Shown here piece after piece: positions 35,201 through 40,887 of a DNA stretch of 64,000 nucleotides. The notes beneath the pieces are model-generated. The model was not told where the DNA came from. It made no database searches and saw nothing but the letters and a program-made list of their open reading frames with translations. Position 1 is the stretch's first letter. The number at the start of each line of letters is the position of its first letter. The stretch is from Fuerstiella marisgermanici (GTDB taxonomy: Bacteria > Planctomycetota > Planctomycetia > Planctomycetales > Planctomycetaceae), in the NCBI RefSeq assembly GCF_001983935.1, contig NZ_CP017641.1:7366001-7430000 (forward strand), read 5' to 3'. The position numbers and the translations under genes were made by a program.

Positions 35201-36876
35201 AAACTGTCAGCGGCAACTCCGTTGACTGTCAGGTCTGATGCCTGAACCGTTGCCGAATCAACGGCATCGGAAAAATCTATGGTGAAGGACGTTGGAGCAA
35301 CCGTCACGATTTCGTCACGTTCCGGGGTTGTTGAGGTCACAATCAATCCGAGCTGTTCCAACGCTCCGAAGGCGTTCGCCAGCTTGCCGGTGACAGTAAT
35401 CCCCTGCATGGACGGAAGGGCCTCCGCCCCGTTCAGGATCGCCTGCCGAACATCCGCATAGGTGGCGTTCGCGTCGACACTCCAGGCCAAAGCCGCGATT
35501 CCGGCGACCTGCGGCGTGGCCATTGATGTGCCGCTCTTGTATCCGTAGCCATTGCCGGGCAAAGTGCTGTAGATACCGCTGCCGGGCGCACCGATGTCGA
35601 CACTTGTCAGGCCGTAGTTCGAAAACGAAGACCGGTTGCCTGCAGGATCTGTCGACGCAACGGCAATGATGTTGTTGAGATCATAAGAGGAAGGATAGTG
35701 GGGCGTTGTGTCGTTATTGGCTGCATCGTTGCCGGCGGCCGCCAGAAACAGCATGTCCTGCGCCTCACTTGCGGCAATCGCATCGTACAGAGCCTGAGAA
35801 AACCCTCCGCCGCCCCAACTGTTGTTGGTGAGCTGGAGATTGACGCCATACGACTGCTTCATCATGGTGGCGTAGTTGATCGCTTCAATCGCATCTGCCG
35901 TCGAACCATCGCCCGCCGCATCCAGAAACTTCAGCGCCATAATCTGAGACGACCAACTGACACCGACAACTCCCGTCGCGTTGTTGCCGACCGCCGCAAT
36001 TGTTCCGGCCACATGAGTACCATGAGAATGATCATCCATCGGGTCATTGTCGTCGTTCACAAAATCCCAGCCGTAGAAGTCATCAATGTAGCCGTTGCCG
36101 TCGTTGTCGATTCCATCGCCGCTGATTTCGCCGGGATTCACCCAGATGTTTTCCGCCAGGTCTTCGTGTAGGTAGTCGACACCCGTGTCAATCACGCCGA
36201 CGACCACGCTGCTTGACCCCGTCGTCAGATCCCACGCTTCCCGCGCGTCTATATCGTGATCGCTGCCGGTATTTTGTCCCCACAGGTAACTATAGAACGG
36301 ATCGTCGGGATTCAGGTCTGCAGAGACAACAAAGTTGGGTTCGAAGGAACGCACACCCGGCATCGCGGCAAGGCTGGCTTCCACGTCCGTAGCTCCGATG
36401 CCATCGCGCGTGTGAACAAGGTAATGTCCGGAAGCGCCGAGATGACGTTCAAAGGTCAGCGTAGATTGGGACGGCAGCGTCAGCGGAGCAGGCGGGCCGA
36501 GAGGTTCACCGAAGTCCCACGCTTGTTCGGCCCGTGGCAGCGTGTGTAAAGGGTCAAAAGTGCCAATCGGACCGCCCTCTGTCGCCATGTCGTCCAGCAG
36601 CGGAGTCGCACCGTCCTCGAATCCGACAATCCACTCGTTGCGGTAGACTTCGGTCTCCCGGCCCTGCCAGGAAATCATGTGTGTCAGATCGTGGTTAGCG
36701 AGACTCGCAGCCAGAAGCGTTCGGTCTTCCAGATATTCCGCAACATAGTGACGGGGGCCGGTGCGGCATGATGAGCAGGATTCAATTCGCTTCCGTCGCC
36801 TGGGATTCAGTCCCTGAAACAATTTGGCAATGCGATCGGGAAGTCGAACCCGGGTACGAAGCAGACTGCGCGACAT
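23251..36876 (-). CDS. Giant extracellular subtilase with YVTN, Calx-beta, SdrD-B, dockerin and GEVED domains
   Basis: About 4,541 residues from the ATG at 36876 (AAGGA seven bases upstream); an upstream start at 36978 lacks support. Order: basic N-terminus with LEDRTLLAA signal (49-56); S8 peptidase about 196-510 with the triad Asp230 (VIDTGVD), His285 (SHGTHVAG) and Ser451 (GTSMATP); a beta-sandwich pair; a long YVTN/40-residue propeller region (DNA about 31.7-33.8 kb); a Calx-beta domain and three Calx-beta-like repeats (about 30.0-31.3 kb); five SdrD-B units each with a following propeller-like segment (24.6-29.9 kb); two dockerin-like EF-hand motifs, DINGDGRVNFGDFN type (about 24.06-24.23 kb); a GEVED domain (about 23.57-24.04 kb). 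It is probably a surface or secreted protease-adhesin that binds calcium. Near-identical repeats may cause assembly errors. Confidence 0.93.
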   Translation of the reverse strand: MSRSLLRTRVRLPDRIAKLFQGLNPRRRKRIESCSSCRTGPRHYVAEYLEDRTLLAASLANHDLTHMISWQGRETEVYRNEWIVGFEDGATPLLDDMATEGGPIGTFDPLHTLPRAEQAWDFGEPLGPPAPLTLPSQSTLTFERHLGASGHYLVHTRDGIGATDVEASLAAMPGVRSFEPNFVVSADLNPDDPFYSYLWGQNTGSDHDIDAREAWDLTTGSSSVVVGVIDTGVDYLHEDLAENIWVNPGEISGDGIDNDGNGYIDDFYGWDFVNDDNDPMDDHSHGTHVAGTIAAVGNNATGVVGVSWSSQIMALKFLDAAGDGSTADAIEAINYATMMKQSYGVNLQLTNNSWGGGGFSQALYDAIAASEAQDMLFLAAAGNDAANNDTTPHYPSSYDLNNIIAVASTDPAGNRSSFSNYGLTSVDIGAPGSGIYSTLPGNGYGYKSGTSMATPQVAGIAALAWSVDANATYADVRQAILNGAEALPSMQGITVTGKLANAFGALEQLGLIVTSTTPERDEIVTVAPTSFTIDFSDAVDSATVQASDLTVNGVAADSFTVVDADTISFSYSTTPVTNNGVQTMLMADDTILRDSDADGLAGLDAIFYYDQSPLTVVNSDPVSDGILSLPDPKITLNFSEPFAAGSVDTSDLIVSSGRVVSSTVIDADTVEFHLTDITSETPITVNLPTGAIKDSIGLPGQSFSAAFNPDFTTGVFPEPLTIAEPLGALIHSTTVSAALHSNSDTDTFTLNLEGGQTLSVVMAPAAGLAGRVRILDTTDAQVASVTGVTGDDVLVQSLVLPTAGTYTVIVESNGSTSGAYHLDLHLNSMLELEAHGGASNDSRQNAEPIDSGWASLDATASRLAVQGTFAGSGDADWYELTVAAGIPVSFLLSSPASGQTFSLHRSNNGQLLVDSAAAANGDLVIRDYLASASGTVLLKVTGSSADYAFYITTSTAISEEENDNFSQAQDIDVTRRVLGHVGSGSPVSTDVNERPRPYNGEYVDAGNGVLVPSELLDDAASVTQTDGVVRVDFNGAKDPRALSSVQTVTENFVSINTAPEGDTPRDAVFSVDGQRFLLANESSQNILVYDAATRAVVADIPVNGGPVSLAVTPDGNHALSANTSGNNIAVIDLATLTVVAEVPTIRQWPYKVKVTPDGQYAVVATADNYFVRISLTSLAVVGEFASPDLGATSWFLQAGRSGGVYPVYKDFSITADSTTLVSPAGDNTSGSVRIYDLATDTETAALSTSSELLSVTTTADSSKAYLATRYASGGDSVVEVDLVNNVILRTLNTEDLTQSRLLLTPDENYLMAAGFNTLIFLDLADGSTSASIGVNPADFELSFDGKYVLAGNRYSRVVDVQTQSLVATLPDAFTDFVAVSPVDYRAVGATFLYGDDFAVLNINGSGSFRESHLPAGSIPEGDRPFDVAVTPDGLTAITVNHQSDNLTFVDLVTQTVTGYTEVGLNPDDIAITPDGLHAVVTNTGDDTVSIIDLTTRTVVATLTGFVDDPRHIVISADGQTAYVNTTRANDSTDRVYFVYLDGTDSTVTGSLVVGNLANDAIQYSEMKLSPDGSLLAVPVSRDNELVLISTATHTEMARLTTGQKPMEVEFSPDGTRLYALNETSSSVSVIDVDGGSSSVLAEIPLTGYAYSMVIDSRGEYLYVASWANAGVEVIDLSAHSVVKTLPSTGQTPTGLHLEGDLLYLVSSAGIPIALPLVDGQGTIVRILADGPDTVQIDQSPLSGQPIHMAFSTPLQMAIPVINSADGVDLISYASEGTGDEDFYTFTANAGNLLRLATTLPGTDPGFFDNTLNVAVELYDSSDQLLASGLDGFLDYVVPSTGVYQARIYARGFTSGEYLFSASTIPSVSLSVAPSAIGENNEAATLTATLSDSSASDVTIDLAATGTAIGGSDYSLSSNQIVIPAGQLQGTATISATEDSVVEVVETVLIDIVAVTNGAENGEQQVTVSITDNDSAGFSVTETGVNTSVSESGTTDTFDVVLTAAPQTDVVLRLSGDIAAEAVTDKTMLTFTAANWNVPQTVTVTGVDDPVVDADQASTVIISVDVAASNDLFDSLGDQSVSVTTVDNDVAGFSVTQTSGSTVVTEVGGNDAFDVFLTAAPLTDVVLTIGVADPGEVSIDAVSLTFTLATWNTPQAVTATGVNDFVIDGDQSSVITIAIDDANSDDAFDFLAAETVNVTTTDDDVAGFVVTESGGDTLVNESGSGDTFSVVLTAEPFAGVVLSVSSNDVGEATVDVGQLTFDSSNWNVPQLVTVTGIDDIVSDGPQSSQITIAIVDQESDGNFAPLADQQVSVTTEDNDDGILRGTNFEDLDGDGFLDAGEQGLAGVTIYLDENNNGVHDSGEVSTLTDATGRYEFTGVYSGTHVIREVVPAAHTQTAPGVAGTFFYGIDAASDRLVKVDGVTGDVTPIGPHGVSESISGMVYTSTGQIFGTHAAGADGFYSIDPQTGAAAFIGNVNAAIAGAMAYDPFTDTIYGMAFFNSVWTLVSFDRLTGGVTAIGSGSADLTEVTAMAFDAANNRIVVFDNTNDEFFGFDSNGVASAIGAATSALDFWGATYAGSTLVTSQHVDGTELRTVDPVTGVVSNYLTLSESIYFGTLEYVGAVNQSHVINVYESGIVDGLNFGNDPLPSQLQGIKFEDINANGLRDAGEPTLPGVTVYLDANNNGRLDDGAVLEPDDYPAGTVIGDLLDGVVVVSTVAGDVPVFVKSAGVAATHASTGTMVFGNGEGHTAWTSSRQLEVRFAESGSSVSIDFTAIDADGQGWLQAYDAYGNLLGSFTTKLLAPGESSTMTVAVHGISYAIAKSTSLRRATLDNLVIDGGVEQQTVTDANGEYTFTDLNPGEHIVREIVPDGFRQTYPVTIGQQRLFAVDPRAASATQIIEISPTTGETLNSFDAPGDPVGSTSGLAYDGHTLFFIDASGDTLYELAPGTGAVLDSMSLPTTPRWDGLAVLDGLVYLNDSFNHVIEVVDPATNTIVKSITLDPASNFNPFGGLGELPDASGGQLVGAIGSSNGIALLDPVTGAVNSTFTHGSVGNGSHYGLTSMNGEIYIGFNNSVGTVMVYSPAGVFQRSFQAGFDVSALGGGGEVSGKHAVNLLADQFVTGIDFGNERLFGDITGRHFEDANGNEIQDTGEVGLAGVTIYLDANDNGVLDGSEASTTTDSNGDYSFMGIPVGDYVVRDVVAPGYVRTTPISADEFFYAINHNTDTLFRINAASGVITTIGPHNAGTDLWGLVVTNSGQLIANSWQNNWVYSLDPTTGAATAIGHAGGQIGGGLGYDGETDTIFGVINGGAGTRLATFSRATGLATPVGPGVPNLTGTTGIEFDPVTGLVVVFDNAGDEFFGFDPDTGVGTVLSIANPALNTFGITSNGTDMLLANNGVIYKTDVLAGTKTPVLTMSAGPFMDGLEYVAAKDGAHRVRVIADELLTDLNFGIRQAVGTISGTKFDDANGDGIQNSGEPGLAGLAVYLDANNNSLLDSGEVSIVTDANGDYSFVDVPAGNHSIRDIVPHGYVQTTPGDSPSFYYALDPSTHELVRVDSASGIITTIGAHNALTELNGFVVTNDGALIAGSWQTDELYTLDPLTGQATLIGVAGNQLGGGLGYDRATDTIYSVVGGGAATRLATIDRTTGQATPIGPGVPNLSGTGGVTFDPVSGLVIVFDNFGDEIFGFDPQTGVGTVLSTATPSYTVRGLTSNGSDVLASSGDSIFKINVNDGTRAAKLILSTSAALESIEFVPGSDQANRVSVGVGDVVSNVDFGNRLAVGSITGTKFHDLNANGIRDTGEGPVVGTRIYLDANDNSIFDAGEVNVLTDINGDYVFTDVPTGDYVVREVTQIGYENTSPGDSDSVFYAIDFPTQELVSIAAATGDVTRVGALNAGVNLYALARTADNQLIASTAFNPDSIYSINTSTGAATLIGPTGGEIDFGMTYDPATDTLYTVTSLSSFSRLTKIDPSTGVQTTYGPGINGMPFATGVAFDAFTGMVIAFDNTNSRFISFDPITGAATELSTASPSIASGGFTHTGTEFVMSSNTSLFTVNPTTGMQSPYRTLSESVGVTALEYVRGNDGAFRLTVGVGDVVTGNNFGIHYIGPPPQQTGDAIINNGGINRSGIATISFPFDQPVTVASASTLRLINHTTQETIDVSSATVSGNGTSQLTWNLNGLLLSTGRYTAELMTTEVTSAANVSMAASWVSEFHVKIGDINGDGRVNFGDFNAVRNAFDPLLGTPFRNGDANGDGRVNFGDFNVVRNNFDPLLLTPLQYDYGDAPTASTQFATLLTENGARHVSTSGLRLGTEIDADADGQPSTNADGDGADEDGVTFDSLYAGATSTVLVTATVPALAFLNVWIDFDANGLWEAENGEHVINDRVVVDGVNDIPIDIPVDAVSGQVAVRARITATPGTQSFGLAASGEIEDYMVLISQPAGGSVGSIGLAAVSAISSLSGNSASAPQKWIRNRPNDRRAAELSATGRLDRQFEARRESQNWRAVLQLNNRDRSNEASVISDKDESSKLTQVFSEPDNLLSLL
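24600..29930 (-). repeat. Five SdrD-B/propeller repeat units within the giant protein gene
   Basis: SdrD-B openings (F-D/E-D-x-N-x-x-G-x-x-D/N-x-GE, then YLDANNN/YLDANDN) occur at about 29.9, 28.9, 27.5, 26.5 and 25.5 kb. The last three, each with a propeller-like stretch (FYAIN, TTIGPHNAG, DEFFGFDP), recur about every 980 bases and are closely related, consistent with recent tandem duplication of one module; the first unit resembles them and the second is longer and more divergent. Confidence 0.75.
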
Positions 36877-37249
36877 CGCCGATTCCTTTGCGTCGAGCAA
36901 TCGACGCGGGGTCAGAGACAACCAAAAATTATTTGGATCAAGCCGTTCGATAGGACGGAGGCCCCGACGTCCCAACATCTGGAACCTAAGATACGATGCC
37001 CCGGCACTGGTTACAAGGCTCGTCTGTCAGGTCGGCCCGTCGCGTTGTTCGCAGGCGGAAGTGCGCCATACAGACACGGTTTTTATGCTCCGGCTGTCAA
37101 CCGCGTTGGACTTAGACGTTGCAAAACAATGAGTTGCCGGGCTTCTTCGACACTGATTGCGGTCGGGTATTATTCTGCTGTGGCCTACCACAGCAGCCTC
37201 CGGCGGATACAGTGAATCCTGTTGAAACCGCCGCGAGGAAAATATCGGA
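36877..37249. other. Intergenic region upstream of the giant gene
   Basis: About 370 bases between the giant gene and the divergent WD40 fragment. Only weak open frames are present; no RNA gene or repeat was recognised. The promoter of the giant gene should lie here, but no convincing -35/-10 pair was picked out by eye. Confidence 0.35.
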
Positions 37250-37636
37250 ATGTGTCTTGGGCGGAATTGTTTTCGCGCGTTGATTCTTATCGGAACATTC
37301 GCCCTGCCATCAATGGCCGACGATTTGCCGGATCGCTGCCTGGTGAAACTCGGCACGGACCGCTTCGCCACTCGAAGCTACCTTCAGGACCTCACGTTCT
37401 CGCCCGATAGCCGAACGATTGCGGTCGACGAATGTAATTCTCCGGCCCGTGTCGTGCGATTGTTCAACGTTCAAACTGGCGAACAACGACAGGTGCTGGC
37501 TGCCCCCAGCCGAAAGCCGGACCGGGCGACTGTGTACCACTGCTTCGGTCCTATGGAGCATTGCAGTAGCCCGGTCTCGCGGTGCCCTTTGGTGCTCAGA
37601 AATGACGCTGTGACTGACGATTGCTCGTTGCTATAG
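37250..37636 (+). pseudogene. Truncated WD40/propeller exported protein
   Basis: A 128-residue frame. Residues 1-23 are a signal peptide, and up to about residue 88 the sequence (DRCLVKLGTDRFATRS, then LTFSPDSRTIAVDECNSPARVVRLFNVQTGEQRQVL) is the first blade of a WD40-type propeller as found in long planctomycete proteins. After that the frame runs into unrelated sequence (PDRATVYHCFGPMEHC) and stops. Intact homologues carry many more blades, so this is a 5' fragment cut at about 37.52 kb, at the edge of the remnant-rich segment. Confidence 0.6.
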
Positions 37637-37784
37637 GCTTAAACTTCTCGATTTCCAAAATCGAGTACCCTTTATCGTACCCTTTTTCAGTTGGAAACGA
37701 GTGCATTGAGGCGACCGTTTTTCTATGGCTGGCTCGATGCGGCAGTGAAAACACTCGTTTTGCGAAGTTGGAGTGAGATGGGCC

Positions 37785-37831
37785 CTTCGTTGACATCGTG
37801 GAGGTCACAGGTTCGAGTCCTGTTAGGTCCA
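37785..37831 (+). pseudogene. 3' half of a tRNA-Val (GAC) gene
   Basis: TTGACAT (37790-37796) fits an anticodon loop with GAC, the T-arm is perfect (ACAGG-TTCGAGT-CCTGT, 37807-37823), and TAGGTCC plus discriminator A (37824-37831) is an acceptor 3' strand. No matching 5' acceptor, D-arm or full anticodon 5' strand exists upstream (the anticodon stem has a mismatch), so only the 3' half remains. Such halves arise where integrases recombine at tRNA genes. Confidence 0.7.
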
Positions 37832-37834
37832 TTG

Positions 37835-37872
37835 AACGGGGTTCTCAGGTTTTTCCTGCGGACCCCGTTTTT
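37835..37872 (+). terminator. Rho-independent terminator after the tRNA remnant
   Basis: AACGGGGTTC (37835-37844) pairs with GGACCCCGTT (37860-37869) with one G-U pair; an inner CAGG/CCTG stem closes a TTTTT loop; a T-run (37868-37873) follows. This is the terminator that belongs to the tRNA gene, indicating that its downstream flank was carried along. Confidence 0.75.
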
Positions 37873-37994
37873 CGTTGGTAGACCACCATTTTCCTTGGTT
37901 GTCTCACGATGCAGCGTTGGGCTGTCGTCCTGTCGTGTCCCCTGACCAAGGGGCTTGACGCTTTGCCATCGCAGCATTCCGTCCCGAACGACGA

Positions 37995-38198
37995 ATGAAC
38001 CCCACCCACATTGTCGTCAAGCTTTGGATGCAGTGCCACGTCCTGCGGGATGACAGCATTACGTATCAGGAATACGTGAATGAACTGAGTTTTCTGCGGT
38101 TCCTGAAAACGATGCAGGAAAACAATCAAGCGGCCGAGGTTCCGGAAGGTTGTTACTGGGGCGACGCGTATGCGGGACTGCTGGAGCCCGGGATGTAA
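37995..38198 (+). pseudogene. Truncated HsdM (type I restriction-modification methylase) N-terminus
   Basis: A 67-residue frame beginning MNPTHIVVKLWMQCHVLRDD, with SITYQEYVNELSFLRFLKTMQE and VPEGCYWGD. This is the N-terminal helical domain of HsdM methylase subunits (compare the usual KLWNLCNVLRDDGITY, ELTYLLFLKM and LPEGYRWDDL). Intact HsdM exceeds 450 residues, and no methylase catalytic motif follows before the stop at 38198, so it is a fragment of a former type I system. It lies just behind the tRNA-Val remnant, a common insertion site for defence islands. Confidence 0.75.
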
Positions 38199-38316
38199 GC
38201 TAATCTGAATGCCGTAAATCGGCCATTCCTGTCCGACAACCGCTAAGTGCCACCCGCGACAGGCAGGGATGTCTGCCTGTGAATGCACTCTGAGCCCAGC
38301 TGCGTTTGAGCGATCC

Positions 38317-39654
38317 TTAGTCGGTGACTCGGATATCCTGTCGCTTCTTAAGTCGACCGTATCGATTTTCTCCGATCACCCAGACCTGCATCTTGTTAGC
38401 GTGCTGTGTTACATCGGCGGGGATGGTGACGTTGCCGGCTTTGCGGTCTTTTTCAGTGATGAAGACGTTGTGCTCGTCGTGTCCATCGGCTGAGTTCTTC
38501 AGGTAGACGATGATTGCATTCATGTTGTCGGTCGTGAGTTCGATCTGCCACGGCTCTCCGCGCGTGATTTGCGTGGATGGAAGGCGGAAGTCGAGTTCGC
38601 AGACTGAAAACTCGCACGCCTGGCTCAGCGAACCGTCCTTCATCACGCATTGCGCCGTGTAATCGCCGCATGTATCGAACGAACGTTCCACGACGCCCGT
38701 GCCAGGGTTTTTGATCTGTTCCACCACCGTATCGCCCCGCTTGATCACCAGTTTGCGGACGCCCTGATTGTCGCGATCCATGACGTTGACTTTCACAGGT
38801 TGGGCTTTGTGGTAGGGGACCCAGTCGCCGCGATCGAGGAGCAGCACGCGATTGATTTGTGGGGTCGCTGAATCATCCTGATAGTTGGGGAATAAGAATG
38901 ACTCCGCCTTGTTGCCGCCGCGCCAGGCATCGAGGTTGGTGATCCGGTACAGTTCCCGGCTTCTGGAGTTGAGGTGGGAGTCGAAGGCTTTGGCGGAACG
39001 CAGTGTGTTCTTGGTGGTTTGCGGTCGGCTTTCTTCGACTCGCACATGCGTCACCCTTCCATCCTCACTTCGCACGACTTCTGTCACCAGCTCAACGTGC
39101 GAGCCTCCGTTCTTTTTGGCAGGCGGCGTGTAGATGACATCACCGGGACTCGCTGCCTGAGCCGACTGCGGCTCGACGATTGTGACGCCTTCGCGAGACC
39201 GCGGGCCATGAACCTTGCTGACGTACCAAATCCCGCATTGCAGAGCGTAGCTGGTGTATGACGAACAGACCTTGCCGTAGTAGCACTCCGCGTTCGAAAC
39301 TTTGCCGTAGAGATTTTCGGTGTAGATGACGCTCTTGGGATTTTCGACCGCGGCCAAAAAGGTCTTCAGGAAGACATCGAAACCGATGTAGCGACCAACG
39401 TGCTTGACGCTTGAATAGGGAACGCCCGTGTATTCCTTGCCGGCTGTGAAGTACCCGCCGCGCTTCGGCATTCCGTCTGCCACCGGTGTCCATTTCACGC
39501 GTGACATAATGCGAGCAAACTGGACGGACTGTTCCTGCCAGGAAAGCGGACTGCCCGTTTTCGATTCACCAGGCGGTGCGCCGACGGCTGCTGCTGCAGC
39601 TATGAGGTGAAGACTGCAGAATCCAACGGTCAGAGTTCTCATAAGCATTGTCAT
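38317..39654 (-). CDS. Exported NlpC/P60- or CHAP-like amidase/peptidase
   Basis: A 445-residue exported protein with a signal peptide in its first 25 residues. Around residue 125-145, CYYGKVCSSYTSYALQCGIWYV has the Cys-Ser-Ser-Tyr pattern of papain-like NlpC/P60 and CHAP nucleophiles, and about 50 residues later GGSHVELVTEVV supplies the His. The C-terminal 200 residues look like beta-sandwich domains. The assigned role is cleavage of peptide/amide bonds in peptidoglycan or surface polymers. It is the last gene of the minus-strand run of exported hydrolases, 49 bases downstream of the esterase gene. Start ATG 39654 with AAAGG five bases upstream. Confidence 0.7.
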   Translation of the reverse strand: MTMLMRTLTVGFCSLHLIAAAAAVGAPPGESKTGSPLSWQEQSVQFARIMSRVKWTPVADGMPKRGGYFTAGKEYTGVPYSSVKHVGRYIGFDVFLKTFLAAVENPKSVIYTENLYGKVSNAECYYGKVCSSYTSYALQCGIWYVSKVHGPRSREGVTIVEPQSAQAASPGDVIYTPPAKKNGGSHVELVTEVVRSEDGRVTHVRVEESRPQTTKNTLRSAKAFDSHLNSRSRELYRITNLDAWRGGNKAESFLFPNYQDDSATPQINRVLLLDRGDWVPYHKAQPVKVNVMDRDNQGVRKLVIKRGDTVVEQIKNPGTGVVERSFDTCGDYTAQCVMKDGSLSQACEFSVCELDFRLPSTQITRGEPWQIELTTDNMNAIIVYLKNSADGHDEHNVFITEKDRKAGNVTIPADVTQHANKMQVWVIGENRYGRLKKRQDIRVTD

Positions 39655-39703
39655 TAAGCCTTTGCCGCCCTGTGGCCGCAGGTTTCCGGGATGGCGTTGC
39701 GAT

Positions 39704-40834
39704 TTATTCGGCAGCTTCCACGAGTTTCGTTTTTGTCACTTCGGGCGGCTTTAGGTGTGAGTCCATAAAGCCATAGATCAGCTGCCGTGATTCGTGCGCG
39801 ACGGAGTGGCCTCGGCCGTGCACGTAGAAGCCAAAATTGTCTGCGGCGTCCTGCAGTTCGTACACCTCCATGACCTTCATCAGCATTAACAGACGCTGGT
39901 GCTGAGTCGGTCTGTGTCCATCGTTGAGCCCGGAGAGGTCGAGAAATGCTCGAGGAGCAATCAGAGCAATGATTTCGTGAAAGTCGATCGGCGGCATTTC
40001 TTTCTTCAGCAGGCCTTCGCGAATGGGCTTGAAGTAGACATACCAATGGTTGCGAGACCATCCTTCGACGCGAGGGTTGTGTCGGAAGAACGAAGCGCCG
40101 CAGTTGCATGCTGATGCCCTAACGCGTTCGTCGTACGCCGCAAGAAAAAAGGTGCCGTGACCGCCCAGCGAATGTCCGAGTGCTCCGATTCGGTCGCCAT
40201 CCACTTCGTCCAGAGTTTGCAGCACATCGATGGCGATGGAGTGCTCGTACGTGAACTTTCCGACGGCCGTCCAGTTTGGGTGTTTCTTGTAGAAGTCGGC
40301 CGTTTGATAGGGGCCTTCCGGCGGAATTCTGTGGCCTGACACAAAGTGCTCCGGCGCGATGACAACGTAGCCACGCCGGCACAGATGATCGAGGTACGCC
40401 TTGTCCGGATTGTCGATCAGCCCGGCGACTCGCTTCTTGCCGTACTTGTAGGTGCCATGCAGCGCGACGATTGCGGGAGCCGGCATTTCCACATCGAGCG
40501 GAATGCCGAGATACGCGTGGGCTCGCTCATCGGATTCTACTGCGTAGCTGATTAGCTTCCGACGATAGGCCCCGTCAACGACAACGTCCTCGTGGACCTT
40601 CAAGTCGAGTGGCGGCTTTTCCGGCTTGTGCTGATCGCGGATCAGATCGAGGTACCGTTGCTTCAGTACAGCTCGCCGTTTCTGCCAGTCTTCTGTGGTT
40701 TGAATCCCTTCCGTCAGGTCATCCCACGATGAACGTATCTCCGGAACTTCAAACAACTCCGGCTGTTTGCGGTTCTGCCCATGCGCGACGATCGGCAGGA
40801 CGAAGAGAAGGAACGCGGCACAGCAAGTCTTCAA
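39704..40834 (-). CDS. Exported alpha/beta hydrolase (acetylxylan-esterase/dienelactone-hydrolase type)
   Basis: A 376-residue protein with TTG start at 40834 (AAGGA upstream) and a signal peptide ending near HGQ. The alpha/beta hydrolase fold is visible: oxyanion strand PAIVALHGTYKYG (about 118-130), nucleophile elbow ALGHSLGGHGTFF, a probable acid in LSGLNDGHRP and the catalytic His in HGRGHSVAHE near the C-terminus. The substrate is probably an ester of a polysaccharide or lipid. Gap of 53 bases to the ceramidase-like gene upstream, so it belongs to the same operon. Confidence 0.85.
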   Translation of the reverse strand: MKTCCAAFLLFVLPIVAHGQNRKQPELFEVPEIRSSWDDLTEGIQTTEDWQKRRAVLKQRYLDLIRDQHKPEKPPLDLKVHEDVVVDGAYRRKLISYAVESDERAHAYLGIPLDVEMPAPAIVALHGTYKYGKKRVAGLIDNPDKAYLDHLCRRGYVVIAPEHFVSGHRIPPEGPYQTADFYKKHPNWTAVGKFTYEHSIAIDVLQTLDEVDGDRIGALGHSLGGHGTFFLAAYDERVRASACNCGASFFRHNPRVEGWSRNHWYVYFKPIREGLLKKEMPPIDFHEIIALIAPRAFLDLSGLNDGHRPTQHQRLLMLMKVMEVYELQDAADNFGFYVHGRGHSVAHESRQLIYGFMDSHLKPPEVTKTKLVEAAE

Positions 40835-40887
40835 GATCTATTTCCTTAGTTGAATTATGACGGATACTGGGCGACGACTGTCACCGC

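Noticed and set aside
22549-36978. Many plus-strand open frames of 60-165 codons opposite the giant gene
   Set aside because: They are antisense shadows with low-complexity Thr/Ser/Pro or Arg-rich content, no ribosome sites and no family resemblance; the minus-strand frame has clear domains throughout.
37596-37977. Minus-strand frames starting MDLTGLEPVTSTM and NGPNRTRTCDLHD
   Set aside because: These are well-known spurious peptides produced by reading a tRNA 3' end and its terminator antisense; they mark the tRNA remnant, not a protein.
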